Below, piece by piece: positions 45,901 to 59,468 of a stretch of 64,000 nucleotides of DNA. Location: positions 13,097,501 to 13,161,500 of the forward strand of contig NC_067287.1 in NCBI RefSeq assembly GCF_020740795.1, read 5' to 3'. Numbering within the stretch: the first letter of the stretch is position 1; each line of letters opens with the position of its first letter. Below the pieces are notes generated by a model that saw only the letters and a list, made by a program, of their open reading frames with translations, was not told the origin of the DNA and did no database searches. The translations under genes were made by a program, and so were the position numbers. The DNA comes from Apus apus (Eukaryota; Chordata; Aves; Apodiformes; Apodidae).

Positions 45901-48900
45901 TGTTAAAGTCATGAGAGAACAATATGCTTACTTTAGAGGATTAAGGAAACTAATTTCAAAATAAGCATGTGTTATATCCCATGACATTCTGGCTTCTGTA
46001 CTTTTATCTTTTCAGTCAATGGTAGTACATCTGTCAAAAGAGTCAGATCAACTTTTTAGAAAAGAGTATTAGCTAGAAACTAATTACATCAGTAGTAGCA
46101 ATTTACTATTAAAAAAAAAAAAAGCTAATTAATATTCAACCTGTTAACTCATTAATAACTAAATTGTAAACAAAAAAGAAATATGCTTCCTCTTCCAGTG
46201 CAATTTACATTAACCCTGATATTCCTCTGATGAGCTTGCGAGGAGCAGTACTGGTGTGTACTCACACTGCAAAAGTCCTGTACCTTAGCCAAAGTATATG
46301 TATGGAACTCCAATATACACTCCAAGCCCAGAGCCCAAGCTTCTCTTAAATCCCCAGGTTTTGTGATTTCATTATGACTTATTTCTGGAAAACCATAAAA
46401 ATAAACCTGAAGTACCACATTACAATAAAACCTGAAATAATTTCCAAGAGCCAAGAAGTTCTGAGTTGAGATTTCTGATACTGTGGATAACATGAGCAAG
46501 CAAAGGTGCAGTAAAAGGAGAAAAGAACCTTTGAGTAGATACATATATGCATATATACCTGGGTACACTTATATTTTTTATTTAAAAATTGAAGCCATTG
46601 TGATTAGACACAACTAAAATCATGTCTAAGGGTCAGAAATGCTGCTTTTTCCCAAATTTCATTTGAGCTACACTGTTTTACAGCACAGAGAACTGCATTA
46701 TGTACTCACAAGCCCTTCTACCTAAACTAATATCCTCAAAATAAATTACTGAAATCCTACATTAATCTGATATCTACAGCCTAAAATAAACTGTTTGCTG
46801 GACAGCAGTGAACATTTGCTTTAATTTGGTCTTACCTTTTCATTACAAGACCATGTTTTAAGACCTTGCAAACTGTTACAAATTTTCTGCCCTAGAGAAG
46901 AATGGCCAAATAATGGCTTTTTTAGACATATTTTGATCAACTACAGCTTAGTGAACAGTCTTACATTGTGGCTTTCTCCAATCTTGTTTACTTGATTTGA
47001 CATTATCAGAGATGAGAGCAGAATCTGTATAAATCATATACTGCAGATCTGCACCTGTAGTATTGCTCTGTATCTCTAATGCAAATGTCAAAAAAATTAA
47101 GACGTTCCATCTAATCAGAATGAAAAAAAAATTACAGTAAATCATAATTTCTTCCATAAGAATTACTATCTGTGGAAACATCTGCAAAATGCTAAATAGC
47201 AATTGATACAGATTTAAATCACTACAGAAATGGTCAGATAATGCAGAAGGTGGCCCATACTATAATCTTTCAGTTCTCTGGAAGCAGTGCAAGATGCAAC
47301 AAAATTAATGTGGAATCTTTCAAAAGAGAAAATGTAGAATTAGCCCAGAAAATAGTGGTCTGATTCTAATCGGCACCATCTGAGACATTATGGTCTCTGC
47401 ATTGGATTTTATAGTGATTTATTTTAATGCTGTTTTCAGTGTCACTTGATTATTTTTAGTTTGCTCTTAGCTTTTGACATTAACAATTATATAATTGGAA
47501 TGAGATAAGGGATAAAACCTGATGACTTAGGGTGGCTGTTCTGGAAACTTTTAGTGCCAGTTGAGAAATCTGAGTTGCCATAAGCAAGGTGTTTAATGGT
47601 GCATGCCAAATTAATTGTTGGCCTCAAGACAGTTTGTATAGTGTAAAAAATCAACTTCATATTGAAGCATTGTGATCTTAATTATTTGAGCTGAATAGGA
47701 AAAGGAAGTTAATTCCCTTCAAGAACTGGTTTCTGCAGATAAAAAGTGTTATCTTATTCTACACAGTATAAGGGAAAAATGTTTTTTCTGCAGATCAATA
47801 GAAGAGTTTAGTCTGAAAACCTCAAGCTTAAACTCTTATGTGCTTCACTGTAAGTGAATTGGTAAGGTGAAAAAATAACACTGCTCATTTATACTGTGCC
47901 TGCTTCATAGAAATAGATGGACAATGCCAAACAGATAATACAAGCCTGCACATGGAAGCTAGAACTGTAAAAGCACAGATGCCACCAGTGTGGTCAATAT
48001 AAATTGTGACATCTGTGTGAGAGCAAGGACTGGTCAGTATGTGGTGTAACCATTAGATAAGATAGATCACTCTTGCTTGTACTGTCTCTGGTTTAGTGAA
48101 TTGTATTGCATGCAAAATGCATCAGCTTCAACAAGGATTAAATTATCCCTTGCCAAGCATATGACAGTCTTTGTGTGGCTATTTGGTGTATTTTTCTATG
48201 AGATGTGGGCTCAGATCACCTCAGAAGAGAAGGAAGTTTGTGTCTGGTTTACTACATGCTAGATAGATGCTGTATCCCCTAAGACTTTTCATACAAAGGA
48301 TGCATCTTCTTCCTGTGATTTGAAAGAAAACACTGCTACTCTCTTCCTTCCTATCATGATCCTAAGTGCCATTTCCTATCAGCTTCCCACTGGACTTGTT
48401 GGCTTGCACAGATTACATTCAGATAAGAGATCTGAGAGTATTACTGAATCTTTTACTGTAATAGTTTAAGATGCTACTTTCCTCAAAGTCAGCCCAGTCC
48501 TTTTACCAAAGGCTGCTTCTGTCCTAAGAGAGTGGTAGATGATAGTGTTGGTGATCCTAGCTCTTCCATTTAACAGCTATAGTTAATTCAGGATATTAGA
48601 CACTTCAAACAGTTACAAGGCAAGTACAGAGCTGGGAATAAGCAAAGTAAATGGAAGATAAAAAATGTTCAACTATTTATTTTTTCTTGACAGTTGCTTT
48701 AACCCAACAAGTTATTTCCTCATAAATTTAGAAAAGATCTTTATAAGAGCAAGTGTTAGATATCATTATAGTCTTGTAGCAGATGCCACTTCCTTCCATT
48801 AAAAGGCAATCCTTCATGCTCTTTGGAAAGCAAAAATGCTATGGATTTGGCCAATGTGGCTGAAGATATCCATTCTGTCAAATGCAAAATGCAACAGTCA

Positions 48901-51900
48901 TATCATATCCATGCTAGATTCAGTTCTGCCTTTTCAGTTTCTTTTCACAGAGCCTAAGCAATGTGGCCACCTGCTAAATCTTGCTTTTGATTAGCATGTA
49001 AGGAATCCTTTGTTTGGATCAGCTGGGCTCCTTTGACTTGTCAGCACTGAAGGCTCAGTGACAGTTTCCTTGTGGCTTTTCTTACACCTCACCAAGAGTT
49101 TTCTGGGGATAATTTGGGAAGTGTTCAACTGAGGAAAAGATGGTAAAACTTCCTTTTCCACTTAGCTGATTGATATTGCTTTGTTGTGTGATATTATTGG
49201 AGATAAGTCTAAGCTTCCATTTCTAAATACACTCTACATCACAGCAGAAATGGCTGTAGTGCTGAGGTTTTAGGGACTGCCTGTAGAGTTAAAGTATCCT
49301 TGAACTTCCGAGCTCATCTTTAATAATTGGCTAGAAGTGAGCTTGTCTGTACAATTATTTCTAAAATTCCTTGCCCAGAGAGAGCTGTGATTCTTACAAA
49401 AACTTTCAGTACACTAATCCATAGTTAGCTTTTTCTGGCATTAATGTTCTATGGATCTTCAAGGAAGTTGTTTTTTTTTTTTCTTAGCTCTTGACAGTTA
49501 AACATTAGAAGCAGGTAAAGCTTGCAGAATGGGAGAAATTCAAAACCTGTGATGGGACACTGTTTTACAAATAAAAATAAAGGTTCAGCAAGGACTCTTA
49601 CCTGTGTTAGTAGAATTGTTTTTATGCATTAAAAGATAATAATTCTAATATTATTGCAGAGGTCCTTGAGTGACCTCAGACACATGAGTTTACTCTAGTT
49701 GAAAGACAATGGGATTTATTCAATGGCTGTGGGAAATACACTCTCATCCTCAGGGTTTTCCAGCCCAGATAACTTAGCTATCCTCATAGGGTGACTCCAC
49801 ACACAAGTAGACTTTGTCTTGTAATTTAACTGTTGACTTTTGGCATATCTGTTGCATGACACAAGTGAACTACCTGGTAATTATCAGGTCTTGTTTTTTA
49901 GAAATAGGTATAAATAAAAAGTAATCTTTCCTGCCAGTTCTCAAAATGTGCAAGAGTGAAAACAAGTAGGTGTGATTGCCATGCTTTTTCCTTGGTTGCT
50001 GCACCTACATCCATTTCACCAGCAATTTTAATCTCCTCCCTTTTAGAAGCTGATAATGAAAGGGCTGCTCCCTTTACCATGTTACTTGTCATAAATGTGT
50101 AGCTGCCATAAAGGAAGATACTGCATGATTTTATAGATCTCAAGGTCACAAATCATCAATGAAAAAGGCCATGGAATTATTAAAAAAAAAAAACAACTTG
50201 TTTCCGTATCTCTCAAGCTAAATATATGTTCGTTTTGGCTACAGAAGTAATAAGGCTTTTTATGCTATTGCTGGACAGATAGTGGGGAACCATGCTCCCC
50301 TATCTCTGTTAGACTTCACTTAGTAGAAAGCCATAATCAACAGGAAAACCAGCCTGTAAAGCTGACCAATAAATTGTCTGTCAGCTTTTTTCTATGCACA
50401 CTCCTACTTCACCTAGCAGATTTCCAACAATCATGCTTGCTCTGTCACAGGCTTGGATTGCAGGAAGGCTCTTGAGTTGCTGCTAGAAGGGATATGAAAA
50501 CATGCTGGTCCAGATCAGGCAGTGCTGACCAGCGGACAGAGCTACGGTGCATTAGATGGCACCACACTTGTGGCTACTGCTGGTGTTATTTTAGATCACT
50601 CCACAGAGCTACACTCAATTTGTTTTCCTGTCCCTGTGCACTTTTAGCTCCCTAAGAAGCATTCCTTGATTTCCAGCAGGAGAAGTCAAGTCAATTCTTA
50701 TTCTTATTGACCAATATTAATTCTGGCTCCATTTTTGTTACCTTTCAAACTTTTGACTGCTCATTTGTCAGTTGAGTGTCAATAGCATGTTGCTCCAGTA
50801 CATAACTCATTTGTACTCTGAATTCACCAATGCAGTCTTCTTCAGCATGCCAGAAACATGGCTCCAGTTAGTTAGGCAGCTAGAGCTTTCATTCTAATGC
50901 TCGGTTTTAAGCTTTTTCCAATAAGCTCCCAATATTGCCAAGTCTACCAAAATAGTTTGCTGACAGCTGTGGTTTAGTTATATAATAATTACTATTTTTT
51001 TGTTTCAGCTCTTACTCTGTTCCATGTACAAACATTTCATTTGAGTTCTGCCAAAACTTTGCTACTCTTGTTCTAGTTCCTGTTAATAAAACGTGTAGCT
51101 TCCTGGCCTGCATCCTGTTAGTGCTGACACAGGCTCCTAATATCCAGTGTAGCTTCATCCCCCAAGGACAGGAAATGTTCTGCTTTGCTGATTCAAATCT
51201 GACCAGAAATAATGTGGATTAAGAAAGTTTTAAGATAGAAAGTTTAGCTAAGAATGAGAGTTAAGACTGTAACAGTGAGAGTAACAAACACAAGGGGAGA
51301 AAATATCATAACTTGGCTTGAAAGTCCTTGATAAATTGTAACAGTAATAATAATGAAACATAGCCTGAGAATTAACCTAACATCAGCATTCTTTGTGTTT
51401 TTCCTTTATCAGGTTTTTGTTGTTTTGGGGTTTTTTTAAGGTATTCTGGTCTGTATGTCTTGTTATTTACATTGCTTTGAGCATATACTAGTTTCAATTT
51501 ATATTATTTAACAAAGGTTTTACAAGTGTTTTTCCTATTTAATGTTACTATTAATAACTTGTGTGTGGAGGCACCCCATAAGGGTGACAGCTTTAAATCT
51601 CTCATTTAAGCTGCCATTTGTGTCAATTTGTCTAAATGCTGTAAGACAACAGAATCCACTAGCAAACAGTTCAAATTATAGACTATGTGGTTAACAGTGG
51701 TTGTTTTTTGAAAATATTAATATTACAAAAACTGCCAGTGGAACTGGCAACTTCTAGACAAGGAGCAAAGGACTACTGGAGTGTGAGAGACTAAACTCTG
51801 ATGTCCCTTTTCAGGTCAGAATCTAAGTGCTTTGGCTTAGGTCATCTGGCAGTTCTGTATATAAAGATAGGCTAGTTTTTCACACTGCTGTTTAGTCACA

Positions 51901-54900
51901 CTAAATATATTTGAAATTCAGAAGTTAACAAATGGTACTCAATAGTTGTGCAGCTGAAAGGATGAAAATTCTCAGCTGAGGATTTTAATGGGACAATTCA
52001 GTTGAGGCCTAGCATAAAAAGGTGAAAACTGACCAAGTGTGCTTGATAAAGGGAGACAAAACAAAGAGAGGTAAGTCCTCAGGTTCTTAATTTTACAGCT
52101 TCCTTGAGCAAATTAGGAAGTCACAATATAGGAGAGTGAAGTTCAATGGCTGCTTTGCTGATGCACAAAATCAGGCCTTCTCTTTCCTAACCAAATCTGA
52201 ATGTCTTTCTGCTTAAACAAAGATGGGTAAGAGATTTGCTGTGTTCATAGGGACCCTCTAGCTGATACAGCATAACAAGCAGGATGTTCTCCTTGTGGTC
52301 TTGCTGATGAGTATCAGGAAATATTGCCTTCCTTCCCAGCTCCCAGCTTACTGCCTCTAACACATCCCCTGCAACCTAGTATTTTTGACATAGAGATTAA
52401 TAACAATTTTGGAAAGCAATGATGCTGACACCTTTGGACTTAAAAACATGATGAGTAAGCAGATTTGAATATATTCACAGTTGTAGCAATATTTTCAATT
52501 CCAGTTGCCATGTTCACATGTTTCACCCCTGTAATAATGGACTTTTCCCAGTGATGACTCAGAGGAAGTTAAGTCTCTCCACCCAGTCTTTCAGAGTAAA
52601 ACACAGTAGTTCCCCAAATTTTTCACTGCAAAAAATTGCTATTGAAGACTTGCTGTTCTTGCTGTTGCAATAATTTAATGCAACCCCAAATACTAGCACG
52701 AATATGTGATCAAATAGCTTCTGACTTGTTTTGAAACTGTTGCAACCTCACTAGCCACAATAGAGCCTGGTTTGGGAATGGCTTTTTTATACACTGTTAA
52801 GTAGCAGATGTGCATTTCTGTCTTGTATTAGCAGCCTACAGCACAAGGTAGCATAGAGTCAGCATGTCCTGAAGAGAAGATTAGGGTTATTTAATGTTTG
52901 CACACTGAAAGATAATGGGAATGAATCTTATCAGATGCAGTATTAGTGGCCTCCTCTCCCCTTTAGTCTATTTCATACCGAGACCTACAAGAATATTCCA
53001 TGCCAGTGACTTCTGCATCAAATCTGTATTTACATTGGGATGACAGAGTGGAAATTGACTGCTATTCAAGGCAAATCTAATTTGTGTTGTAAAATTGCTT
53101 CTTGTTTCCTTCTTGATCTTCAGTAATTTGCATAAAGTTGCAGACATATATGATGCCTTAAAGGTGCATAAAGACAAAGGCTCCTTCCCTGTAGAGATTA
53201 CAATCGACAATAAGAAATAAAAACACAATATAAGGAACTACTGCCAGAAGGCAATAATTTATTTCCATGGACTACAATTTTCTATGGGACATACATGCAT
53301 TTAGTAATTCTTCATCTAAAATCAGTCCAAGTTAAAGTACTTTGTTTCTTTTAAAGATGTAAATAGCAACGCCTAGTGGATTAGCATAGAAACACTTTAT
53401 GGAAGAAATGCATTAGGAAGGATTTGAATGAAGATAGTATTGTGATTTCTTCCAAAAGACTTATCAGAAAAAAACTTACAGCAGAGAAGAATAGCTCCTG
53501 CCTTTTCATCAGTTACTTTCTGAAAAACATGTCTTGAAGAGAGATAAGGAAACTTTATTGTAGACTATTCCTATTACCAAATAGCAACTTCACTCCACCC
53601 TTCCCTTGTATTTGGCTTCTTACAGAGTGCCTGCAGCTGCAGTTTTGTTCCAAGACTACCCTCAGAAAAATTCCCTGCCATTATCAGACATGCTAACAAA
53701 AGAAAGAAATGTATACTTCTTCCAAAGAGGAAAAATGTAATCAACTGCCATCTATCACAATCAGGAGAGGTACCCCCTTAGCTTGACTGAAAGTTAATGT
53801 AGTTTCCCCTGTATTGTAACTGGCTGCATGTGCTGAAACCAAGCCACAGACACATCCAGTAGCTCTTGTCTTCAAGCAGAAGCTTCAGCTGAAATTTCAA
53901 TCCATCTCAATTACTTAGCCAGTCTCCCTGAAGATAATGTAATTGTTTCAACTTGTATTTAAGTGAGAGATCTCAGTTTTGATAAATTACATTAAAATTA
54001 AGCTGATATTGTAATTCTTTCCATTGGCTTTTAATCTTCATATTAGCTCAGAATGGTGTCTCTTCCCCCTAGCAAATGAACTTTGCTATCAACTCCAAGG
54101 ACAGCAACTTCTTTTCAGTTCATATCAGCACTATGCTTCCTGTACTGAAGGAAGGTAGGACCCAGAACCTGCTGAATGTATTCACTTGAATAAAAACCCC
54201 GCAAGATTAACCTCATGTGTGCATGTATGCATACAGAAATCACACTGAGATTGTTTCTGTAATTACAAGGAAATCATAATTCCTACAGTTGTGTGTGGAA
54301 ATTGGGTCATGAATCACATGGAAAAGATACAATACAAAGAATATAAGAAATGTATTGTCATACATTCCTTCTCCATGAGTAATACCTACAGCTACTTTAA
54401 GTGTATTAATAGGATAGTCAAACCCCACTGGCTGGATGAGTCAGTTCCAAGTTTAAGGACAGGGCATTGACAATCAACTGCAGCTCATTCAGACAAGCAC
54501 TGCAACAATTAATCTGTATCAGAGTGCTATTCTTGCCCACCACTCAGAAGCGTGGCAAGAAGCATCATCCCTCAGTTCCTTCTCTTTGGGATGAGGCAGC
54601 AGACACTCATTGAAATTTCCATATAAAAGGTAGTTCAGGCCAGACAGAATATCCTGCAGAGCACATTTGGCCAGTGGGCTGCATGGTGAAGAATTTCCAA
54701 AAGTAATATGTGTCAGGATGACTACTGACTGTGTTGTGAGTTTGGCCAATGCTAGGAGCTTTTGGAAATCACTGTTTATATCTGGACATAGACTCTTACT
54801 CTGTCCTCAGCAATAGGACTCTCTCTCTGCTCGTAGCAGGCCTACACAATCCTGTCTCTATAATCTCAGGCATTGGGCAACATTATAAAGGAAATTGTCA

Positions 54901-57900
54901 TCAGCCAAGAACTTAACACACAGCTATGGCTCTTGGTGTCATCAGTCCTTACTAGAAACAGAGACCAGCGTGAACAAGCTGAAGAATGATATTCAACTCT
55001 CAATCATGACAACTGTAGCCAGTTTTATTTCTCCTTGGTTACCTCATTTGTTGTCACAGCTCTCAGTGCTGGAACAGAAACGAGTGGACAAAGTGTGGGA
55101 TTAAGAACATAACAATTTAACTGCAGCTTTAACAGTAGTTCCTGTATACTGTAGCAATGTGGGGATGGTTGTGCAGTATTAGGCAGGAAAGAATTCTGCA
55201 TCCCAGTGCTGAGGTAGGAAAAATAGTGTTTATGACAGTGATTTACCCTGTGTTGCAACAGTGTGGTTTTAGTCAGAAAAATGCTGTAACCTAAATGTTT
55301 GGAATACACCTTGTTTGTAAGACTACAAGAGTAGAAGGAATGTCCATTGCTGAAGTTTAAAAGGTGCCTTTTGAGTAAAAACAGGGTCTTGGCTGACTGA
55401 GACAACCAGGACAGAAGGAGATTGGCATTTAGATCACAGGAGTAGCAAAACCAGATGACAAAGCAGAGCTTTAAAAAGTCTCTCAGATGGAAAGGTTTGG
55501 GCTGGAAAGGAAGTGAGAGGAATGCAGAGTGCTGCTTACTAAGGGGAGGAGATAGGAAATTATGCTATTGTGGCAGTGGAGCTGATGAAGGTCAGAGATG
55601 ATAAGCTCTAATTTGCATGCTTTCAAAACACACAAAGTTGGTGATTTTTTTTACAGGAAGATCAGGGCCAAGAGACCTTGTGGCCAGGCAGTTTGCTATG
55701 TTTGTATGAATTGTAATCTACAGTCCTTTAGTTTTTCAAGTGAAAAACAGTGCCTTCAGCAATGTTATGAAAAGGGTATCTGCTTTGCATTAGACTTGCC
55801 ATATGCCATCTGAAGAATTAGCTATAAACCTGAAGATCTGCACTTTACAGGAAGCTCTGGGAAGGGTCTGTCCAAGCTGGTGTCTGCTGGACACAGAACA
55901 GGCAGCAAGGCTGTAAGGTTCAGCTCTCAGGAAGAGATACTAAGCAGAATATTTCCACCTTGAATACATGCTGTTGTGAGTCCCAGTTGAAGAACTGTGC
56001 CCAGTCTTTAACCAGACGTGAGACACAAGAGTCCCAGTGGTATGGGACCATAGCTGGGTTTTGTGACATCAATGTGGAGAACCCCAACAAGGGGAACCAT
56101 GCTAAGTTTTACTGAAGTTGCTTATACAAATGTATTTCCTAGGAAATAGTATTTGTCTACATTAACATTCTTTACTCAGTATTAGATATACAGAATGTGC
56201 CTAGGTTCACTGCTCTTTAGATTTCTCTCCTTTAGCATTCCTACAGCTTGCCAGAACGTCTGCTTCTGCAGAAACAAAAGTTAATTAAACACATCCGCCC
56301 ATTAAAGCAAGGAGTGAACATTGCAATCTGGCCCAGAGCTACCTTCTTCAGCTGTCAGTGCTGAAAGACACTTGGAACCACAAATTAGTTCCTCAAGCAA
56401 AACTAGTTTCAGCAGAAACTGCTTGTTTTATTGAACAGAGAAGTCCTTCCCCATATTTACAGTTTTAGCTTGTACTTGCCTCATGGTACCTAGTTCCAGC
56501 AAGAAATATTCTAGTAGTATTTTGCAAGTTGCATGATCCAAGATTTTTGGATCTTTACAGTGCCATAATTAACACATAAAAAGGAATGTTGGAAAAAATG
56601 TACCTTGCTTGCATTGCTAACTCCACCTTTTATAATTAATATAATTTAAGGTAACTGATATTGGATTTTTCTGTTACTTATGGCATTCCTGGACTTTGTA
56701 CCTCTCACTGTGCTTGCATAATGGAACCACACTGGCCAACTCCCTCATTATACATTTCTCTTCACTTTCTTTTCTGTTTCTTTTTCTGACTCTAATGTAT
56801 AAACACCATCTTAGCACAAACAATTCAATATTAATAATTTCTCAATTCTGTGAATAAGCTCTACATGATAATAGATTAATTCTACTAACTCATCAGAGTA
56901 GCACTGTCACTGTACCTCAGTTTCCCTCTCACTGCTGTACAGGGAATGAAGGCAGACAGCATACACCTTTCACAAACATGTACTGTTCCCATGCCTATAA
57001 CCCCCCCTGCTTGAAGAACTGACATTCCTAAAATGTTTTGTTTCTGTGCTGAATCAATACAACGAGGCTTCAATAGAGCTATTGAACAGCAGTGACTACT
57101 AATGAGATTATGAAGGTAGGCAGGACACACTGAGGTTTTCACTGAAAGTAGGATCTTAAATAAAGCTGATTATGTAAAATAGCATGGTATCTACTTAATA
57201 ATAAAGGCTGGCTTTTTTTCCTATTCTCTTCAGTAATAGATGGAGCAAGTACAACTCTCTCTACATGCAAAATTCAAGGCCTGTATTTTGTCAGAGCTCT
57301 CCTCAAATGCAAGACTGTATTGTGCATCCTCCATTCTCATTCAGATTATCCCAAAATATTTCTGATTTTTGTAAGCTGACTCATTCTTCATACCTACTAG
57401 CTGAATTGTTGTTGAAGAGGATTCTCTGCCTATTAACTGTATGTGCATGTATTTAGTTTCTACTGGTTTGTTCAATTTTGATCAGACACACAGATCACAA
57501 AGTGATCTTTTTGTTCCCAACCTGGAAGAGAACACCTAGGCACACTGAGATTTCAAGCCCTGTTTTTCACAAATATTAACTAATGTTTGATTAAAATTTT
57601 CAGCCTCTCAAACATTATCACCATTACATTTATTAGGTTAATAATAGGAACTATGGATCAAAGGATACATGAGTGAAGAGTCACAGAAATATCTTCAATT
57701 ATTTGCACTGCTGTCTTAGGTTTGGTTTCAAAGTCTATGAAGGTCATAGAATTGTCTTCTTTGGCCGCTTGGTACAGGACAACTCCCACCTGGTTTTTGA
57801 AAACCCCTTTGAAAGGCAGCATGTCCAAGCTCTGACAGATGGGCACAGACACAGTGCTGTCTTGCAAGCTGCCCATCACTTCTCATCAGGCCATTTTCTA

Positions 57901-59299
57901 AAGTCTGTGAGAAAAACACCTTAGTGTCCAGCAGAAACTGAAAGCAGAGTTGCAGCAGTGCTCTGACCAATACTGGACAGTTAATTGCCCTAGTGGCAAA
58001 GTGTAAAATATGCTCACAGTTTACACTTTGAAGAGAAAATAAACCCAAAAGGAAAACAACATGGTAAATTAGAAGTATTGACCCCAGAGAGGACACAGAA
58101 TGGCCTTCTTAGAACATGTTTCCTTGGTTTGTTAGGTGGAATGTTCTGCCTAGCCCCCAGTTCAGCAGGCAAAATGTGATTCTCTTCTTCATTACAAGCA
58201 CAACATGTTAAATTACTTTTGAGTTGTCTCCATAAATACAGCATGCCAATGCTTACTGACTGATTCTGTCACCTGAAGCTTTATTTGCATTCAGCAATGA
58301 AGCAGTTGAATTTTTAAGGTATTTTGTTGTTAAATGGCAATGAAGTTGGAAGGCTGCCTACGCAGCAATGCCCTATTCATTACATATGCAAGTCTTTATA
58401 AAAATCTTCGAGCTGACCACAGCCTTGCACTGCTCATCTCTCACACACCAAGAATACTACATAATACAAAGCATTGTATAAGGCTGTCTATCAGACAGCT
58501 GAGTCTGAGCCCAGGTTTAATAGGGAGCAAGCTATGGTAATATTATTTCTTCATTCCCTCTCCTAAGCCTCTTTCTATCTTATGCCTAGGTGTGTATTTT
58601 CAGGGCCATTTATTCTTTCCTATACTGAAGAATACTATTGAAAAGGTAAAATGCTAAGGATTGGGGAAAAATTATATATGTCCTATCAGTATAAACAAAT
58701 ATTTGGACTATACTCACAAGATAGAAAGCTGCTGGAGCATATACCATTAGCCTGAACGCAGGTACTATTCATTTAAACACGTTTTCAAGGATCACAGGTG
58801 ACACAGTTTATAATTCAGAACTGCACTTCTAAGCAGATATTTCTTAAGATGCAACTGCTGTTTTGTGCTTCAGGCTACATTTTCAGTTAGTCATGACAGT
58901 GTAAAAAGCAGTTTATCTTTTGCTTCTGTGGGGCAATAACTTTACTATGCTTCATTAATTAAAGCTATGGGTTTTATTAAGTAGAAATGATGTTGAGAGT
59001 ATGAAAAAGAGAGTTGCTACATTGGCAGAGAAGAGTTTTAAGTGTGTTCCTTATTTTGTTATGGAGATCTGCTTAAGTGTATGTTTAAAGGACAGGATAC
59101 TGTAAACAAAATACATTCAGCTGATACCTGAAGTAATAGCTGAACAAGAAAGACTAAAGAAGTCCTAACCAAAGAAAACTTCAGCTGCTTATGTGATTAA
59201 AACATAATACTCCAACATTAAATTGAGAACAATTATTGTAATAATTTAAGGAGTTCCTTCGACTTTCAAGTGAAGTCCAGTTTGATGATTAAAATACAG
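42944..59299. other. Upstream intergenic DNA, about 16 kb, no recognised gene
   Basis: AT-rich, with scattered poly(A)/poly(T) runs, one possible MIR relic at 45.2 kb, and exon-sized open frames on both strands at 57.66-58.1 kb that I could not identify. No CpG island and no recognisable protein family. In mammals EPB41L5 lies upstream of RALB; its exons are not recognisable here. Confidence 0.55.
45160..45270 (-). repeat. Possible degraded MIR-like fragment
   Basis: AAGCACCTCACAATTTATAA, then TTAGGTATTGTTATTATAG and TATTTTACCTAC resemble the antisense of the 3' half of MIR. Divergence is high and only parts match. Confidence 0.3.
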
Positions 59300-59468
59300 G
59301 GCAAGGAACCAGAAGACATAAACACTATTTTCAGCATTAGCACTGACTCACTGTGTGTTATGCACATCACTTAATTTAACTGTCTCACTCTCTGTCTCAC
59401 CTGTAAAATGAGGGAACCTACCTCATAAGTTCTTTGTGAGATTAATTAATTAAACATTTGCTGCACAC
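59300..59468 (+). repeat. MIR-type SINE (ancient, tRNA-derived)
   Basis: The core order of MIR can be read: a segment like CTGACTCACTGTGTG, then CACTTAATTTAACTGTCTC, then TCACCTGTAAAATGAGGG, ACCTACCTCATAAG, and TTTGTGAGATTAATTAATTAA. This matches the well-known MIR stretch (CTGTGTGACC, CACTTAACCTCTCTG, CATCTGTAAAATGGGG, TACCTCATAGGGTTGTTGTGAGGATTAA), with the short deletions and substitutions expected of an old copy. Confidence 0.72.

Noticed and set aside
46152..46568. 138-codon minus-strand frame
   Set aside because: No recognisable domain; begins beside a TA-rich repeat. Not supported as a gene.
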